This document shows, piece after piece, positions 7,986 to 17,505 of a stretch of DNA of 64,000 nt. This DNA is from an uncultured Flavobacteriaceae bacterium. GTDB taxonomy: Bacteria > Bacteroidota > Bacteroidia > Flavobacteriales > Flavobacteriaceae. A model generated the notes under the pieces. That model was not told the origin of the DNA. It saw only the letters and a list, made by a program, of their open reading frames with translations, and did not search any database. Location of the stretch: positions 1-64,000 of the forward strand of contig CALJFB010000002.1 in NCBI GenBank assembly GCA_938073895.1. The letters are read 5' to 3'. Every line of letters begins with the position of its first letter. The stretch's first letter is position 1. The position numbers and the translations under genes were made by a program.

Positions 7986-8741
7986 TTACGGAGTATCAAT
8001 TCCAACAATTGCTAAAGCGTTGTAATTTCCGTTTTTAAGGGAGTACATTTGCCCATTTACCTCTTGAAAGAATTCAATACCAATAACTTGAAAAATTGGT
8101 AGTGTAGAGTTCGCTGTTAAATTAGCCGTCAATGACAACGGCGCAACAGTGCTACTATCCCAAGGTAAAACTGAAGATACTTCACTATCAAAAACATACG
8201 TTTCTGCAGAAAAATCAACCTCAACACCACCGTTAGAAATCATGAAGTGCGTAGTTCCACTTGGCGCTACAATATCATTCACAGCAATAAACTCTGCGAT
8301 ATCCGCAACTACAGTTCCTGCAACACGATCAATTGTTCCGGCGTAAGCCGCAAACAATAAACCACCCAATTTTCCGTTTTTGTTGAACTCAAAATTTTCC
8401 AGTAATGATAAATCACCATCAGGAATAGTTCGTAATCCACGATCATTGGTAGTGTCTGCTTTAATAACAGTCAATACATTTTTAGTCAATCTGCTTGTGA
8501 CTCTATTGTCAGACGCTTTTTGCAACAGTGTACGTAAGGCCACTCGCAACAATTTACCACCTTTTCCTGCACGCCCAAATTCTGAACCGTTTTCACGAGT
8601 TCTTTGAAATGCAGGGTCATTTGCAATTCTAGAAGCTTCAACACCTCCTTTACCACGAGCCAAGTGCCCATCTTGCGATTTGTAAAAAGAAATATCTCCG
8701 ATAGTTCCTTTCAACTTAATAATTCCAATTTGCTTTGCCAT
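7986..8741 (-). CDS. Hypothetical protein (251 aa), apparently a Flavobacteriia-type conserved family
   Basis: ORF opening the cassette; N-terminal 'KGTIGDISFYKSQDGHLARGKGG....NDPAFQRTRENGSEFGRAGKGGKLLR', C-terminal beta-rich part. Confidence 0.7.
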   Translation of the reverse strand: MAKQIGIIKLKGTIGDISFYKSQDGHLARGKGGVEASRIANDPAFQRTRENGSEFGRAGKGGKLLRVALRTLLQKASDNRVTSRLTKNVLTVIKADTTNDRGLRTIPDGDLSLLENFEFNKNGKLGGLLFAAYAGTIDRVAGTVVADIAEFIAVNDIVAPSGTTHFMISNGGVEVDFSAETYVFDSEVSSVLPWDSSTVAPLSLTANLTANSTLPIFQVIGIEFFQEVNGQMYSLKNGNYNALAIVGIDTP

Positions 8742-8869
8742 AATTCTAATGATTTTTGATTCTCAATAAAGCTCCGTATCTTTAAGAAGTAATCCTATAA
8801 TCACTGGTCATCCATTCCGTTTTCTACTGTTTTTTCCGATTTTTCACAAACACCTGATGGTTAATTAGT

Positions 8870-8902
8870 GTATAGATAAAGTATAGATAGTGTATGAATA
8901 AA
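8870..8902. repeat. Three tandem 11-bp direct repeats overlapping the start of the 68-aa ORF
   Basis: GTATAGATAAA / GTATAGATAGT / GTATGAATAAA. Confidence 0.65.
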
Positions 8903-9100
8903 GTTAAAAGACATTGTATTTACCCAAAAGATATTATGTTTCTTACAGGAAGAAGTGAACGTTATGGACGTATGCTTTTAAAGAAAATTAAAAAGTACTT
9001 TGGGAAAGAGCAACATCAATTTATCACTCCAGATGAATTTGCAGAATATAGTGGCATTAAAGAAGAGGTAATTGATAAGTATCTTGAAAAAACGTCATAA
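8894..9100 (+). CDS. Small putative DNA-binding (HTH/excisionase-like) protein, 68 aa
   Basis: Basic N-terminus and helical pattern 'IYPKDIMFLTGRSERYGRMLLKKIKKYF...ITPDEFAEYSGIKEEVIDKYL'. Confidence 0.55.
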   Translation: MNKVKRHCIYPKDIMFLTGRSERYGRMLLKKIKKYFGKEQHQFITPDEFAEYSGIKEEVIDKYLEKTS

Positions 9101-9258
9101 ATTTTGAGTTAAATTATGTTGTATTAGATAATTAAATTGTTAACTTTATACAAGACTTAAAACAAATTAAACTATCAAACCACAAACAACTAGTCTACAT
9201 ATCGGTTAACAAAAAAATAAGTTATCGCAAAGTATTGATTTATATAGTGGCAAGACAA

Positions 9259-9283
9259 GGGGTTCGAATCCTGCCACCCCGAC
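9259..9283 (+). pseudogene. 3' tRNA fragment (T-loop plus 3' acceptor strand), probably tRNA-Pro; att-like remnant
   Basis: GGGGTTCGAATCCTGCCACCCCGAC: TTCGAAT T-loop, CCTGC T-stem 3' strand, CACCCCG acceptor 3' strand; no matching CGGGGTG 5' half within ~75 nt upstream. Confidence 0.75.
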
Positions 9284-9316
9284 AAAAAGCTTCAACATTT
9301 ATGTTGAAGCTTTTTT
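9284..9316 (+). terminator. Intrinsic terminator directly following the tRNA fragment
   Basis: AAAAAGCTTCAACAT-TTATG-TTGAAGCTTTTTT. Confidence 0.8.
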
Positions 9317-9655
9317 ATTTTTATATATTTAACACTTCTACATTCTTTATTATACCAATGCTAACTCTAATTAGTTTTTACTTATTTAAAATATAATTCA
9401 ATTCAGTTTATCATAATAAGGTTTCATGTAATTTGATAAAAAAGTAAATCGTATTAGTTTGTTAGAAAAATTGAATTCTTAGTTGCTGTTTTTTTAAGTA
9501 ATTAATCAACATGTCAAGCATTATTAATGTAATTAGTCAAAAAGAAACCAAATAAGATAATTATATGTTTGTTGTTTTGTAAAAAGAGTGCCAATTGGTC
9601 TTTTTTTAATGGTATAAGAAACCTTTATAGATGCATTATAACTTTTAATAAATAC

Positions 9656-9688
9656 TTTGTAAGTTTTTAGTTAAAAAACCTACTTTTG
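9656..9688 (+). promoter_or_regulatory. Bacteroidetes-type promoter of trxB
   Basis: TTTG (9656-9659), 21-nt spacer, TACTTTTG (9681-9688) matching the TTTG / TAnnTTTG consensus. Confidence 0.6.
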
Positions 9689-9708
9689 TATATATAAATA
9701 AGAGTACT

Positions 9709-10689
9709 ATGTCAGATACAATCGAAAAAGTAAAGTGCCTAATTATAGGTTCTGGTCCTGCTGGTTATACAGCAGCAATATATGCAGCAAGAGCTAATAT
9801 GAGTCCTGTTTTATATCAAGGAACTCAGCCAGGTGGACAATTAACAACTACAAACGAAGTAGAGAATTTCCCAGGTTATCCTGATGGTGTTACTGGTCCA
9901 GAAATGATGATACAGTTAGAAAATCAAGCAAAACGTTTTGATACAGACGTAAGAAATGGTTGGATTACTAAAGTTGATTTTTCTGGAGATATTCATAAAG
10001 TTTGGGTAAATGAAGAGAAAGAAATTCATGCAGACACTATTATTATTTCTACAGGAGCAAGTGCAAAATATTTAGGTTTAGAGTCTGAACAAAAATATTT
10101 AAAGCTTGGTGGCGGAGTTTCTGCCTGTGCAGTTTGCGATGGGTTTTTCTACAGAAATCAAGAAGTCGTTATTGTTGGAGCAGGAGATAGTGCTTGTGAA
10201 GAAGCACACTATTTATCTAAGTTATGTAAAAAAGTAACTATGTTAGTTCGTAAGGACGAGTTTAGAGCCTCAAAAATTATGGCTACTCGTGTTAAAAACA
10301 CAGAAAATATAGATATTTTATTTAATACAGAAACCGACGAAGTTTTAGGAGATGGACAAGTTGTAACAGGTGTTAGAGTTAAAAATAACCAAACTCAAGA
10401 TACGCACGAAATTCCAGTAACTGGATTTTTTGTAGCAATTGGACACAAGCCTAATACAGATATTTTTAAAGGTTTTATTAATTTAGATGAAACAGGTTAT
10501 ATAAAATATGAGCAACCTGGAACCTCTAAAACAAATGTGCCTGGTGTTTTTGTAAGTGGAGACGCAGCAGATCATGTTTATAGACAAGCTATTACAGCTG
10601 CAGGAACTGGTTGTATGGCAGCATTAGACGCAGAACGTTATCTAGCAGCTAAAGATGCTACTTTTGAGGTGTCTACACCAACTTACTAA
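9709..10689 (+). CDS. trxB: Thioredoxin-disulfide reductase
   Basis: GSGPAGYTAAIYAAR, redox motif 'CAVCDG', 'GDAADHVYRQAITAAGTGCMAALDAERYL'. Confidence 0.97.
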   Translation: MSDTIEKVKCLIIGSGPAGYTAAIYAARANMSPVLYQGTQPGGQLTTTNEVENFPGYPDGVTGPEMMIQLENQAKRFDTDVRNGWITKVDFSGDIHKVWVNEEKEIHADTIIISTGASAKYLGLESEQKYLKLGGGVSACAVCDGFFYRNQEVVIVGAGDSACEEAHYLSKLCKKVTMLVRKDEFRASKIMATRVKNTENIDILFNTETDEVLGDGQVVTGVRVKNNQTQDTHEIPVTGFFVAIGHKPNTDIFKGFINLDETGYIKYEQPGTSKTNVPGVFVSGDAADHVYRQAITAAGTGCMAALDAERYLAAKDATFEVSTPTY

Positions 10690-10704
10690 ACAGTTTATAG
10701 TATT

Positions 10705-10742
10705 AAAAAAGCCTCAAAAACATATGTTTTTGAGGCTTTTTT
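10705..10742. terminator. Terminator after trxB
   Basis: AAAAAAGCCTCAAAAACAT/ATGTTTTTGAGGCTTTTTT. Confidence 0.85.
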
Positions 10743-10776
10743 TTTGTTTATAATTATTAGTTAGTGGCATTAAACT

Positions 10777-10805
10777 AAAAAAGTCACTCTAATAGAGTGA
10801 CTTTT
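10777..10805 (-). terminator. Terminator after htpG
   Basis: AAAAGTCACTCT-aat-AGAGTGACTTTT. Confidence 0.75.
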
Positions 10806-10828
10806 AAAATAATAATTATGTAAAATAA

Positions 10829-12745
10829 TTACTTAATCATCTCGTAACTACGTTTAACAAAGTCACTTAATTCTTTTCCTTTAAGTAAACCTTGACTTAA
10901 GCGCGCTAAGTCTAAACTTTGTGTAATTAAACGGTTTTGAACGTCTTTATCTGTATTATTTAAAATGTCGCTAACTAACTCAGAATTTGTATTTACAATT
11001 AAGTTATACATTTCTGGCATATTGCCCATTCCAAACATTCCGCCACCGCCGCCAGAAGCTTGCATTTCTTTCATTCTACGCATAAATTCTGGTTGCGTAA
11101 CCATAAAAGGAGTCGCATCGCTATCCATAGCTTCTAGCTGAACCATAAATTTTTCTTGAGGAATTGCAGCTTTTAAAATCTCTTCTAAAGTTTTTGTTTG
11201 TGCTTCGTCTAACTTAGAAATTACAGTTTCGTCTTTTGCAATTATTTTATCAATATGATCTGCATCAACTCTTGCAAACGTAATGTTTTCTTTAGTAGAT
11301 TCTAATTTTTGCATTAAATGCGAAATAATTGGCGAATCTAATAACAATACTTGGTAGCCTTTAGCTTTTGCAGCCTCGATATATGTATGTTGTGTATCTT
11401 GATTACTTGCGTAAAGCACAACTGTTTTACCATCTTTATCGGTTTGTGTGTCTTTAATTTTAGCAATTAATTCTTCGTAAGTAAAATATGTATTGTCTAC
11501 TGTTGGGTATAATGTAAAAGATTCTGCTCTTCCAAAGAATTTCTCATCAGAAAGCATTCCGTATTCAATAACAATTTTAATATCGTTCCATTTAGCTTCA
11601 AAATCTTCACGATTAGCATTAAATAACGATTTTAATTTATCGGCTACTTTTTTAGAAATGTAGGACGAAATCTTTTTTACAGCGCCATCTGCCTGTAAGT
11701 AAGAACGCGATACGTTTAATGGAATATCTGGAGAATCTATTACACCACGAAGCATAGTTAAAAACTCTGGAACAATACCTTCTACATTATCTGTAACAAA
11801 TACTTGGTTTTGGTACAATTGAATTTTATCCTTTTGCATATTCATGTCGTTAGACATTTTAGGGAAGTATAAAATCCCGGTAAGATTGAACGGATAATCT
11901 ACATTTAAATGAATATTAAAAAGTGGTTCTTCAAATTGCGCAGGATATAATTCGCGGTAAAATGCTGTGTAATCGTCGCCTTCTAATTCGCTTGGTTGTT
12001 TTGTCCAAGCTGGATTAGGATTATTGATTATGTTATCTACAGTAATTTTACGTTGAGGTTCTTTAGTTTCCTTTCCGTCTTTATCTGTAAGTGTTGCAGG
12101 TTCGTGCTCTGGATCGTTAATTTCTTTAGTTCCAAATTTAATCGAAACTGGCATAAACTTGTTATACTTAGTTAAAAGCTCGCTTATTTTAGCGTCTTCT
12201 AAAAATTCTACAGAATCCTCAGCAATATGTAAAATAATTTCAGTTCCACGAGTCGTTTTGTCAGACTCAACTAAAGTAAATTCTGGAGAACCATCGCAAG
12301 TCCAATGTGCACCAACTGTGTTTTCTTTATGAGATTTTGTCAGAATTTCTACTTTTTCAGCTACCATAAAAGCAGAGTAAAATCCTAAACCAAAATGACC
12401 AATAATTCCAGAGTCTTTTGCCGAATCTTTATATTTATCTAAAAATTCTTCAGCACCAGAAAAAGCCACTTGGTTAATGTATTTTTCAACTTCATCAGCT
12501 GTCATACCTAAACCTTGATCTATAATATGAAGTTTTTTTCCAGCTTTATCTACTTTAATCTCAATAACTGGATTTCCATAATCGGCTTTACTTTCGCCAA
12601 TAGTGGTTAAATGTTTTAATTTTAAAGTTGCATCTGTACCATTACTAATTAATTCACGTAAAAATATTTCGTGATCAGAGTAAAGGAATTTTTTAATTAA
12701 TGGGAAAATGTTTTCTACTGAAACATTAATTTTTCCTTGTGCCAT
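10829..12745 (-). CDS. htpG: Molecular chaperone HtpG (Hsp90)
   Basis: 'LRELISNGTDATLKL', 'GHFGLGFYSAFMVAEKVEI', full-length Hsp90. Confidence 0.97.
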   Translation of the reverse strand: MAQGKINVSVENIFPLIKKFLYSDHEIFLRELISNGTDATLKLKHLTTIGESKADYGNPVIEIKVDKAGKKLHIIDQGLGMTADEVEKYINQVAFSGAEEFLDKYKDSAKDSGIIGHFGLGFYSAFMVAEKVEILTKSHKENTVGAHWTCDGSPEFTLVESDKTTRGTEIILHIAEDSVEFLEDAKISELLTKYNKFMPVSIKFGTKEINDPEHEPATLTDKDGKETKEPQRKITVDNIINNPNPAWTKQPSELEGDDYTAFYRELYPAQFEEPLFNIHLNVDYPFNLTGILYFPKMSNDMNMQKDKIQLYQNQVFVTDNVEGIVPEFLTMLRGVIDSPDIPLNVSRSYLQADGAVKKISSYISKKVADKLKSLFNANREDFEAKWNDIKIVIEYGMLSDEKFFGRAESFTLYPTVDNTYFTYEELIAKIKDTQTDKDGKTVVLYASNQDTQHTYIEAAKAKGYQVLLLDSPIISHLMQKLESTKENITFARVDADHIDKIIAKDETVISKLDEAQTKTLEEILKAAIPQEKFMVQLEAMDSDATPFMVTQPEFMRRMKEMQASGGGGGMFGMGNMPEMYNLIVNTNSELVSDILNNTDKDVQNRLITQSLDLARLSQGLLKGKELSDFVKRSYEMIK

Positions 12746-13068
12746 AATTTGTTTTATTTTATTCCTGCGGAAACAGGAATTTGTTTGTTATTAGAATTAA
12801 ATTTAGTTTTAAAACAAAGTAAAATTAAAATAAATATTACTTTAAGATATAGTAGTCAACAAAAATGCCAATCAAGATATTGTGACAAAGTGGCATTTTA
12901 TGGTTGTTTTACACTCGTATTTTATTAATCTATACAAAATGTTAATTAAAAAGTATTAAAATTATAATTTTTGTAATTTTGCTTTAAAAATAACATAACC
13001 ATAATTTCTGCTCTTGTGGAAGTTTAAAAACAATTTTCGTCTTTTCGAAAATGAAAAAAATATATTAG

Positions 13069-14079
13069 ATGTATAATTCAAAAATAATAGGCTTAGGTAA
13101 GTATGTGCCAGATAATGTGGTTACAAATGCAGATTTATCTACACTTATGGATACTAACGACGAATGGATTACCGAAAGAACCGGTATTAAAGAAAGACGT
13201 TGGGTAAAAGATGGAAGTGGAGATACAACTGCTACAATGGGAACAAAAGCTGCTAAGCAAGCAATAGAACGAGCAGGAATTGATAAAGACGATATTGATT
13301 TTATAATTTTTGCAACTTTAAGTCCAGATATGTATTTTCCTGGACCTGGAGTGCAAGTTCAGCACGCTTTAGATATTAAAACTGTTGGTGCTTTAGATGT
13401 TAGAAACCAATGTTCTGGTTTTGTATATGCTATTTCTGTTGCCGATAATTTTATAAAAACTGGAATGTATAAAAACATTTTGGTAATTGGTAGCGAATTG
13501 CATTCTCATGGATTAGATAAAACTACGCGTGGAAGAGGTGTTTCTGTAATTTTTGGAGATGGCGCAGGTGCAGCAGTTTTAACTCGCGAAGAAAATAACG
13601 ACAAAGGTATTTTATCTACGCATTTACATTCTCAAGGCGAACACGCTAAAGAATTAGTTCTAGAAGCGCCAGGAATGGGAACACGTTGGGTTACAGATAT
13701 TATTGCAGACAATAATCCAGAAGACGAAAGTTATTTTCCTTATATGAACGGTCAATTTGTATTTAAAAATGCAGTGGTTCGTTTTAGTGAGGTAATTATG
13801 GAAGGTTTAGCAAAAAACAATTTAGATAAAGATGCTATTGATATGTTAATTCCGCATCAAGCGAATTTACGTATAGCTCAATTTATTCAAAAGAAATTTG
13901 GTTTAAATAACGATCAGGTTTTTAATAATATCCAGAAATACGGAAACACAACTGCAGCTTCTATACCTATAGCTTTATGCGAAGCTTGGGAAGAAGGCAA
14001 AATTAAAGAAGGAGATAATGTAGTTTTAGCTGCGTTTGGATCTGGATTTACTTGGGGAAGTGTTGTTATTAAATGGTAA
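13069..14079 (+). CDS. fabH: 3-oxoacyl-ACP synthase III (KAS III)
   Basis: 'DEWITERTGIKERRW', active site 'NQCSGFVYA', 'PHQANLRI', 'GNTTAASIPIAL'. Confidence 0.93.
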   Translation: MYNSKIIGLGKYVPDNVVTNADLSTLMDTNDEWITERTGIKERRWVKDGSGDTTATMGTKAAKQAIERAGIDKDDIDFIIFATLSPDMYFPGPGVQVQHALDIKTVGALDVRNQCSGFVYAISVADNFIKTGMYKNILVIGSELHSHGLDKTTRGRGVSVIFGDGAGAAVLTREENNDKGILSTHLHSQGEHAKELVLEAPGMGTRWVTDIIADNNPEDESYFPYMNGQFVFKNAVVRFSEVIMEGLAKNNLDKDAIDMLIPHQANLRIAQFIQKKFGLNNDQVFNNIQKYGNTTAASIPIALCEAWEEGKIKEGDNVVLAAFGSGFTWGSVVIKW

Positions 14080-14165
14080 TTATTTCGTTTTTTAATTTCA
14101 TTTTTAGTTTAAGCAAGTTTTATTATTTTGGTTGTAGATAATAGTCAAAATAAATTTATACAAAA

Positions 14166-14197
14166 AAAACGCCAAATCTGTAAGGACTTGGCGTTTT
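14166..14197 (+). terminator. Intrinsic terminator
   Basis: AAAACGCCAA...TTGGCGTTTT. Confidence 0.7.
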
Positions 14198-14413
14198 CTA
14201 TCTATTAACACTTTATGTAATATAATATGTTGCAGTTGGTTTAGAAGACTAATTCAAACGTTCTGTAATAATTTTATTAGTTGCGTTATTATTAAGACGT
14301 TTAAAACTCAATTTTATTACGTTGATAATCAGCTTTTAACATGTGTTTAACGTTTTTACTTAATCTTTTCTTAAAAATGAATAGATTTAGACCTACTAAT
14401 ACCATTTTATAAT

Positions 14414-14776
14414 ATGAAAAAGAAGACTTTAGTTGTTGGAGCATCTACAAATCCAGAGCGTTATTCCAATAAGGCCATAAAATCGCTTAAAAATAATGCT
14501 GTAGAAACTATTGCTTTAGGATTAAGAAAAGGTGAAGTTGCTTCTGTAGCCATAGAAACAGAGAAATTACCTTTTAATAATGTGCATACAGTAACATTAT
14601 ATCTTAATTCTAAAAGGCAAGAAGATTATTATAATTACATAATTTCTTTAAATCCAAAACGTGTAATTTTTAATCCTGGAACAGAAAATATTGAGTTCTA
14701 CAAGCTTTTAGACGCAAATAATATAGAAACAGAAGTAGCTTGTACTTTAGTGTTATTAGCCACAAATCAATATTAA
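14414..14776 (+). CDS. CoA-binding protein (YccU-like)
   Basis: 'TLVVGASTNPERYSNKAIKSL' Rossmann start, 'FNPGTENIEFYKLLDANNIETEVACTLVLL'. Confidence 0.85.
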   Translation: MKKKTLVVGASTNPERYSNKAIKSLKNNAVETIALGLRKGEVASVAIETEKLPFNNVHTVTLYLNSKRQEDYYNYIISLNPKRVIFNPGTENIEFYKLLDANNIETEVACTLVLLATNQY

Positions 14777-14888
14777 CTTTTAGTTTAAAAGAATACTTAT
14801 TAGTTTATTTAGCGGTTATTTTAAGATTTATTTTTTAGTGTAGTCTTTCGTTTTTAATGACCTCTAAGTTTAAATTTCTACTAATTAA

Positions 14889-16349
14889 TTACAGTTTAAT
14901 TAACGAGTTCTTTTTTTTAATTAATAACAATCCAATAAAAGTAAAAAGCCCATTAATTATTAAGATTTCGAAACCAATTTTATAACCATTAAATAGAGTT
15001 TCGGAATTAGCATTTAAAAGGTAAGAACTTATTGGAGCTATAACTGCAATTACCCAAACCCATTTATCTTTAATTTGTGCTTTAGTAAAAATACCAAAAG
15101 CAAATAACCCTAATAATGGGCCATAAGTATATCCTGCAGCTTTAAATAATTCCCAAATAACAGAAACATCCGTAAAAATAGAATTAAATGCAATTATTAC
15201 AAGTGCTAGTAAAAGGCTAAAACCAATATGGGTTTGTTTTCTTATACGTTTTCTATTTTTTTCTTCTTTAGTTTCAATATCTAAAATATCAATACAAAAA
15301 GATGTTGTTAAAGATGCTAATGCAGAATCGGCACTACTGTAAGCAGCAGCAATTAGGCCTAATAAAAAGAATGCCGATGTTGCAATGCCAATTTCAGGAA
15401 GCATTGCTATGGCTGGAAATAAATCGTCTTTCTTGGCTGTAATTCCGTTTTGTAATGCATATTCTGTTAACAACAAACCTAAAACTAAAAATAGCAGATT
15501 AACAAAAACTAAAACAAAGCTAAAAGTTATCATGTTTTTTTGAGCTTCTTTAAGGTTTTTACAAGTTAGGTTTTTTTGCATCATATCTTGGTCTAAGCCA
15601 GTCATAGTAATAGAAATAAACATACCAGCTAAAAAGCTTTTTATAAAAAATTGCGGATTATTAGCATCATAAAAAAAGAAAATCTTACTCATAGAACTTT
15701 CCGAAACTGTAGTGTAAACATCAGAAAAACTATTTAACTCCATTGCATTTGCTAAAAAGAAAATAGTAACAACAACAGATATTAGCATAAATAAAGTCTG
15801 TAAGGTATCTGTAAAAATTATGGTTTTAATTCCGCCTTTAAAAGTGTACAACCAAATTAGTCCAATAGTTATTAAAACAGTTATGGTAAAAGGAATGTTT
15901 AAAGGATCAAAAACTAAAAGCTGAAGTACTTTAGCTACTAAAAATAATCTAAAAGCAGCACCAACAACTCTACTAATTAAAAATGCAATGGCGCCAGTTT
16001 TGTAACTTGTTATGCCAAAACGTTCTTTTAAATAAGTGTAAATAGAGGTTAAATTAAGTTTGTAGTAAATAGGTAATAGTACGTATGCAATAACTAAATA
16101 ACCAACAAAATAGCCTAGTACAATCTGAAAATAACCAAACTGTTTAGTTTCTACAGCTCCAGGAACAGATATAAAAGTTACACCAGAAAGCGATGCGCCA
16201 ATCATTCCAAAAGCAACTAAATACCAAGGCGCAGATTTATTTGCTTTAAAAAAAGCAGCATTAGAATCTTCCTTTCCTGTTAAGTAAGAAATTACAATTA
16301 ATACAATAAAGTATGCAGCAATTAGGCCTATAATTTGAGTTGGTGTCAT
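14889..16349 (-). CDS. Sodium:solute symporter family protein
   Basis: Multi-TM; '[15 protein letters not shown]', '[17 protein letters not shown]', '[19 protein letters not shown]'. Confidence 0.9.
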   Translation of the reverse strand: MTPTQIIGLIAAYFIVLIVISYLTGKEDSNAAFFKANKSAPWYLVAFGMIGASLSGVTFISVPGAVETKQFGYFQIVLGYFVGYLVIAYVLLPIYYKLNLTSIYTYLKERFGITSYKTGAIAFLISRVVGAAFRLFLVAKVLQLLVFDPLNIPFTITVLITIGLIWLYTFKGGIKTIIFTDTLQTLFMLISVVVTIFFLANAMELNSFSDVYTTVSESSMSKIFFFYDANNPQFFIKSFLAGMFISITMTGLDQDMMQKNLTCKNLKEAQKNMITFSFVLVFVNLLFLVLGLLLTEYALQNGITAKKDDLFPAIAMLPEIGIATSAFFLLGLIAAAYSSADSALASLTTSFCIDILDIETKEEKNRKRIRKQTHIGFSLLLALVIIAFNSIFTDVSVIWELFKAAGYTYGPLLGLFAFGIFTKAQIKDKWVWVIAVIAPISSYLLNANSETLFNGYKIGFEILIINGLFTFIGLLLIKKKNSLIKL

Positions 16350-16559
16350 AAAAATTAAATCTTTCTAAGTGGAAAAGTACAAATAACTTCTAGTATATAA
16401 AGCATAAATTTATAATGTTCTTTTTTTAAGTTGAATTGTTTTGCAATGCATCAATTAATTATCCAATTAAAAGAATTAATTTAACAACGTTATAGTATTG
16501 CGGTAAGTAAAATGTGCATCTAATTTATAACATATTTTAAAGTTACTAAATAGCTTGCA

Positions 16560-16790
16560 AAGTTTGATTTTAGAATGGTTTTCTTAAAAAAAATAGGTTT
16601 AAGCCGACGCAATAAATCTATGAAAGCAAATTGCTGTAAGAATACTAAAGTATGAAGCTTATAAAAAATAACTTCCAAAAACAGGCCTATTATTTTTTGC
16701 GCTAATGCAAAAGTAATTTTTAGAAACAAATTATAAAGTCCTGTTTTTTTTTTGATGCTTTTTTTTTATCAAAGAAAAAAATAATATGCA
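16560..16790. repeat. Degenerate dispersed intergenic repeat, copy B
   Basis: 'aagccgacgcaataaatc...aataacttccaaaaacag...aatttttagaaacaaattataaagtcctg-ttttttttt' resembles the sequence at 20360-20570. Confidence 0.6.
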
Positions 16791-16877
16791 ATAAGTGTTT
16801 AAAACAAATTAATTAACTGTTAAATCTTAGCACTTATAAATTAGCGAAATTGGACACTAATTAGTAATTTTGCTTCC

Positions 16878-17495
16878 ATGGAATTTTCTTCAAAATTATT
16901 GCAAAATGCCGTTAACGAAGTTTCACAATTACCAGGAATTGGTAAGCGTACAGCTTTAAGATTGGTTTTACATTTGTTACGTCAGCCAAAAGAGCAAACG
17001 TCCGAATTAACATCTGCATTAAATGTCATGCGTAACGATTTAAAATTTTGTAATTCTTGTCATAATATAAGTGATCTTGAAGTCTGCGAAATTTGCTCAA
17101 GCCATAACAGAACGCGAGAAATTATTTGCGTTGTAGAAGATATTCGCGATGTCATGGCAATAGAAAGTACTAGTAGTTTTAAAGGATTATATCACGTTTT
17201 AGGTGGAAAAATATCGCCTATGGATGGCATTGGTCCACACGATTTAAATATTACTACTTTAGTTAATAAAGTTAAAAACGGAGAAGTAAAAGAATTAATT
17301 TTTGCTTTAAGTCCAACTATGGAAGGCGACACCACAAATTTTTATATTTTTAAACAAATTAAAGATTATACAGTAGAAACAAGTACCATAGCAAGAGGAA
17401 TATCTGTTGGAGACGAGTTAGAATATGCAGACGAAATAACCTTAGGTAGAAGTATTTTAAACAGAATTCCGTTCGAGAATTCACTAAAGTCATAA
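16878..17495 (+). CDS. recR: Recombination protein RecR
   Basis: '[12 protein letters not shown]', four-Cys zinc motif '[16 protein letters not shown]', '[11 protein letters not shown]'. Confidence 0.96.
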   Translation: MEFSSKLLQNAVNEVSQLPGIGKRTALRLVLHLLRQPKEQTSELTSALNVMRNDLKFCNSCHNISDLEVCEICSSHNRTREIICVVEDIRDVMAIESTSSFKGLYHVLGGKISPMDGIGPHDLNITTLVNKVKNGEVKELIFALSPTMEGDTTNFYIFKQIKDYTVETSTIARGISVGDELEYADEITLGRSILNRIPFENSLKS

Positions 17496-17505
17496 TTCAA
17501 GTTTT

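Noticed and set aside
9200-9283. Intact tRNA gene
   Set aside because: Only the T-loop and 3' acceptor strand are present; no 5' acceptor, D-arm or anticodon arm fits upstream, so called a fragment.
12737-12928. 63-aa plus ORF upstream of htpG
   Set aside because: Overlaps the htpG start and leader; no family resemblance, no start context.
16520-16729. 69-aa minus-strand ORF
   Set aside because: Lies within a degenerate intergenic repeat; composition looks like translated AT-rich DNA; no homologous ORF in the other repeat copies.
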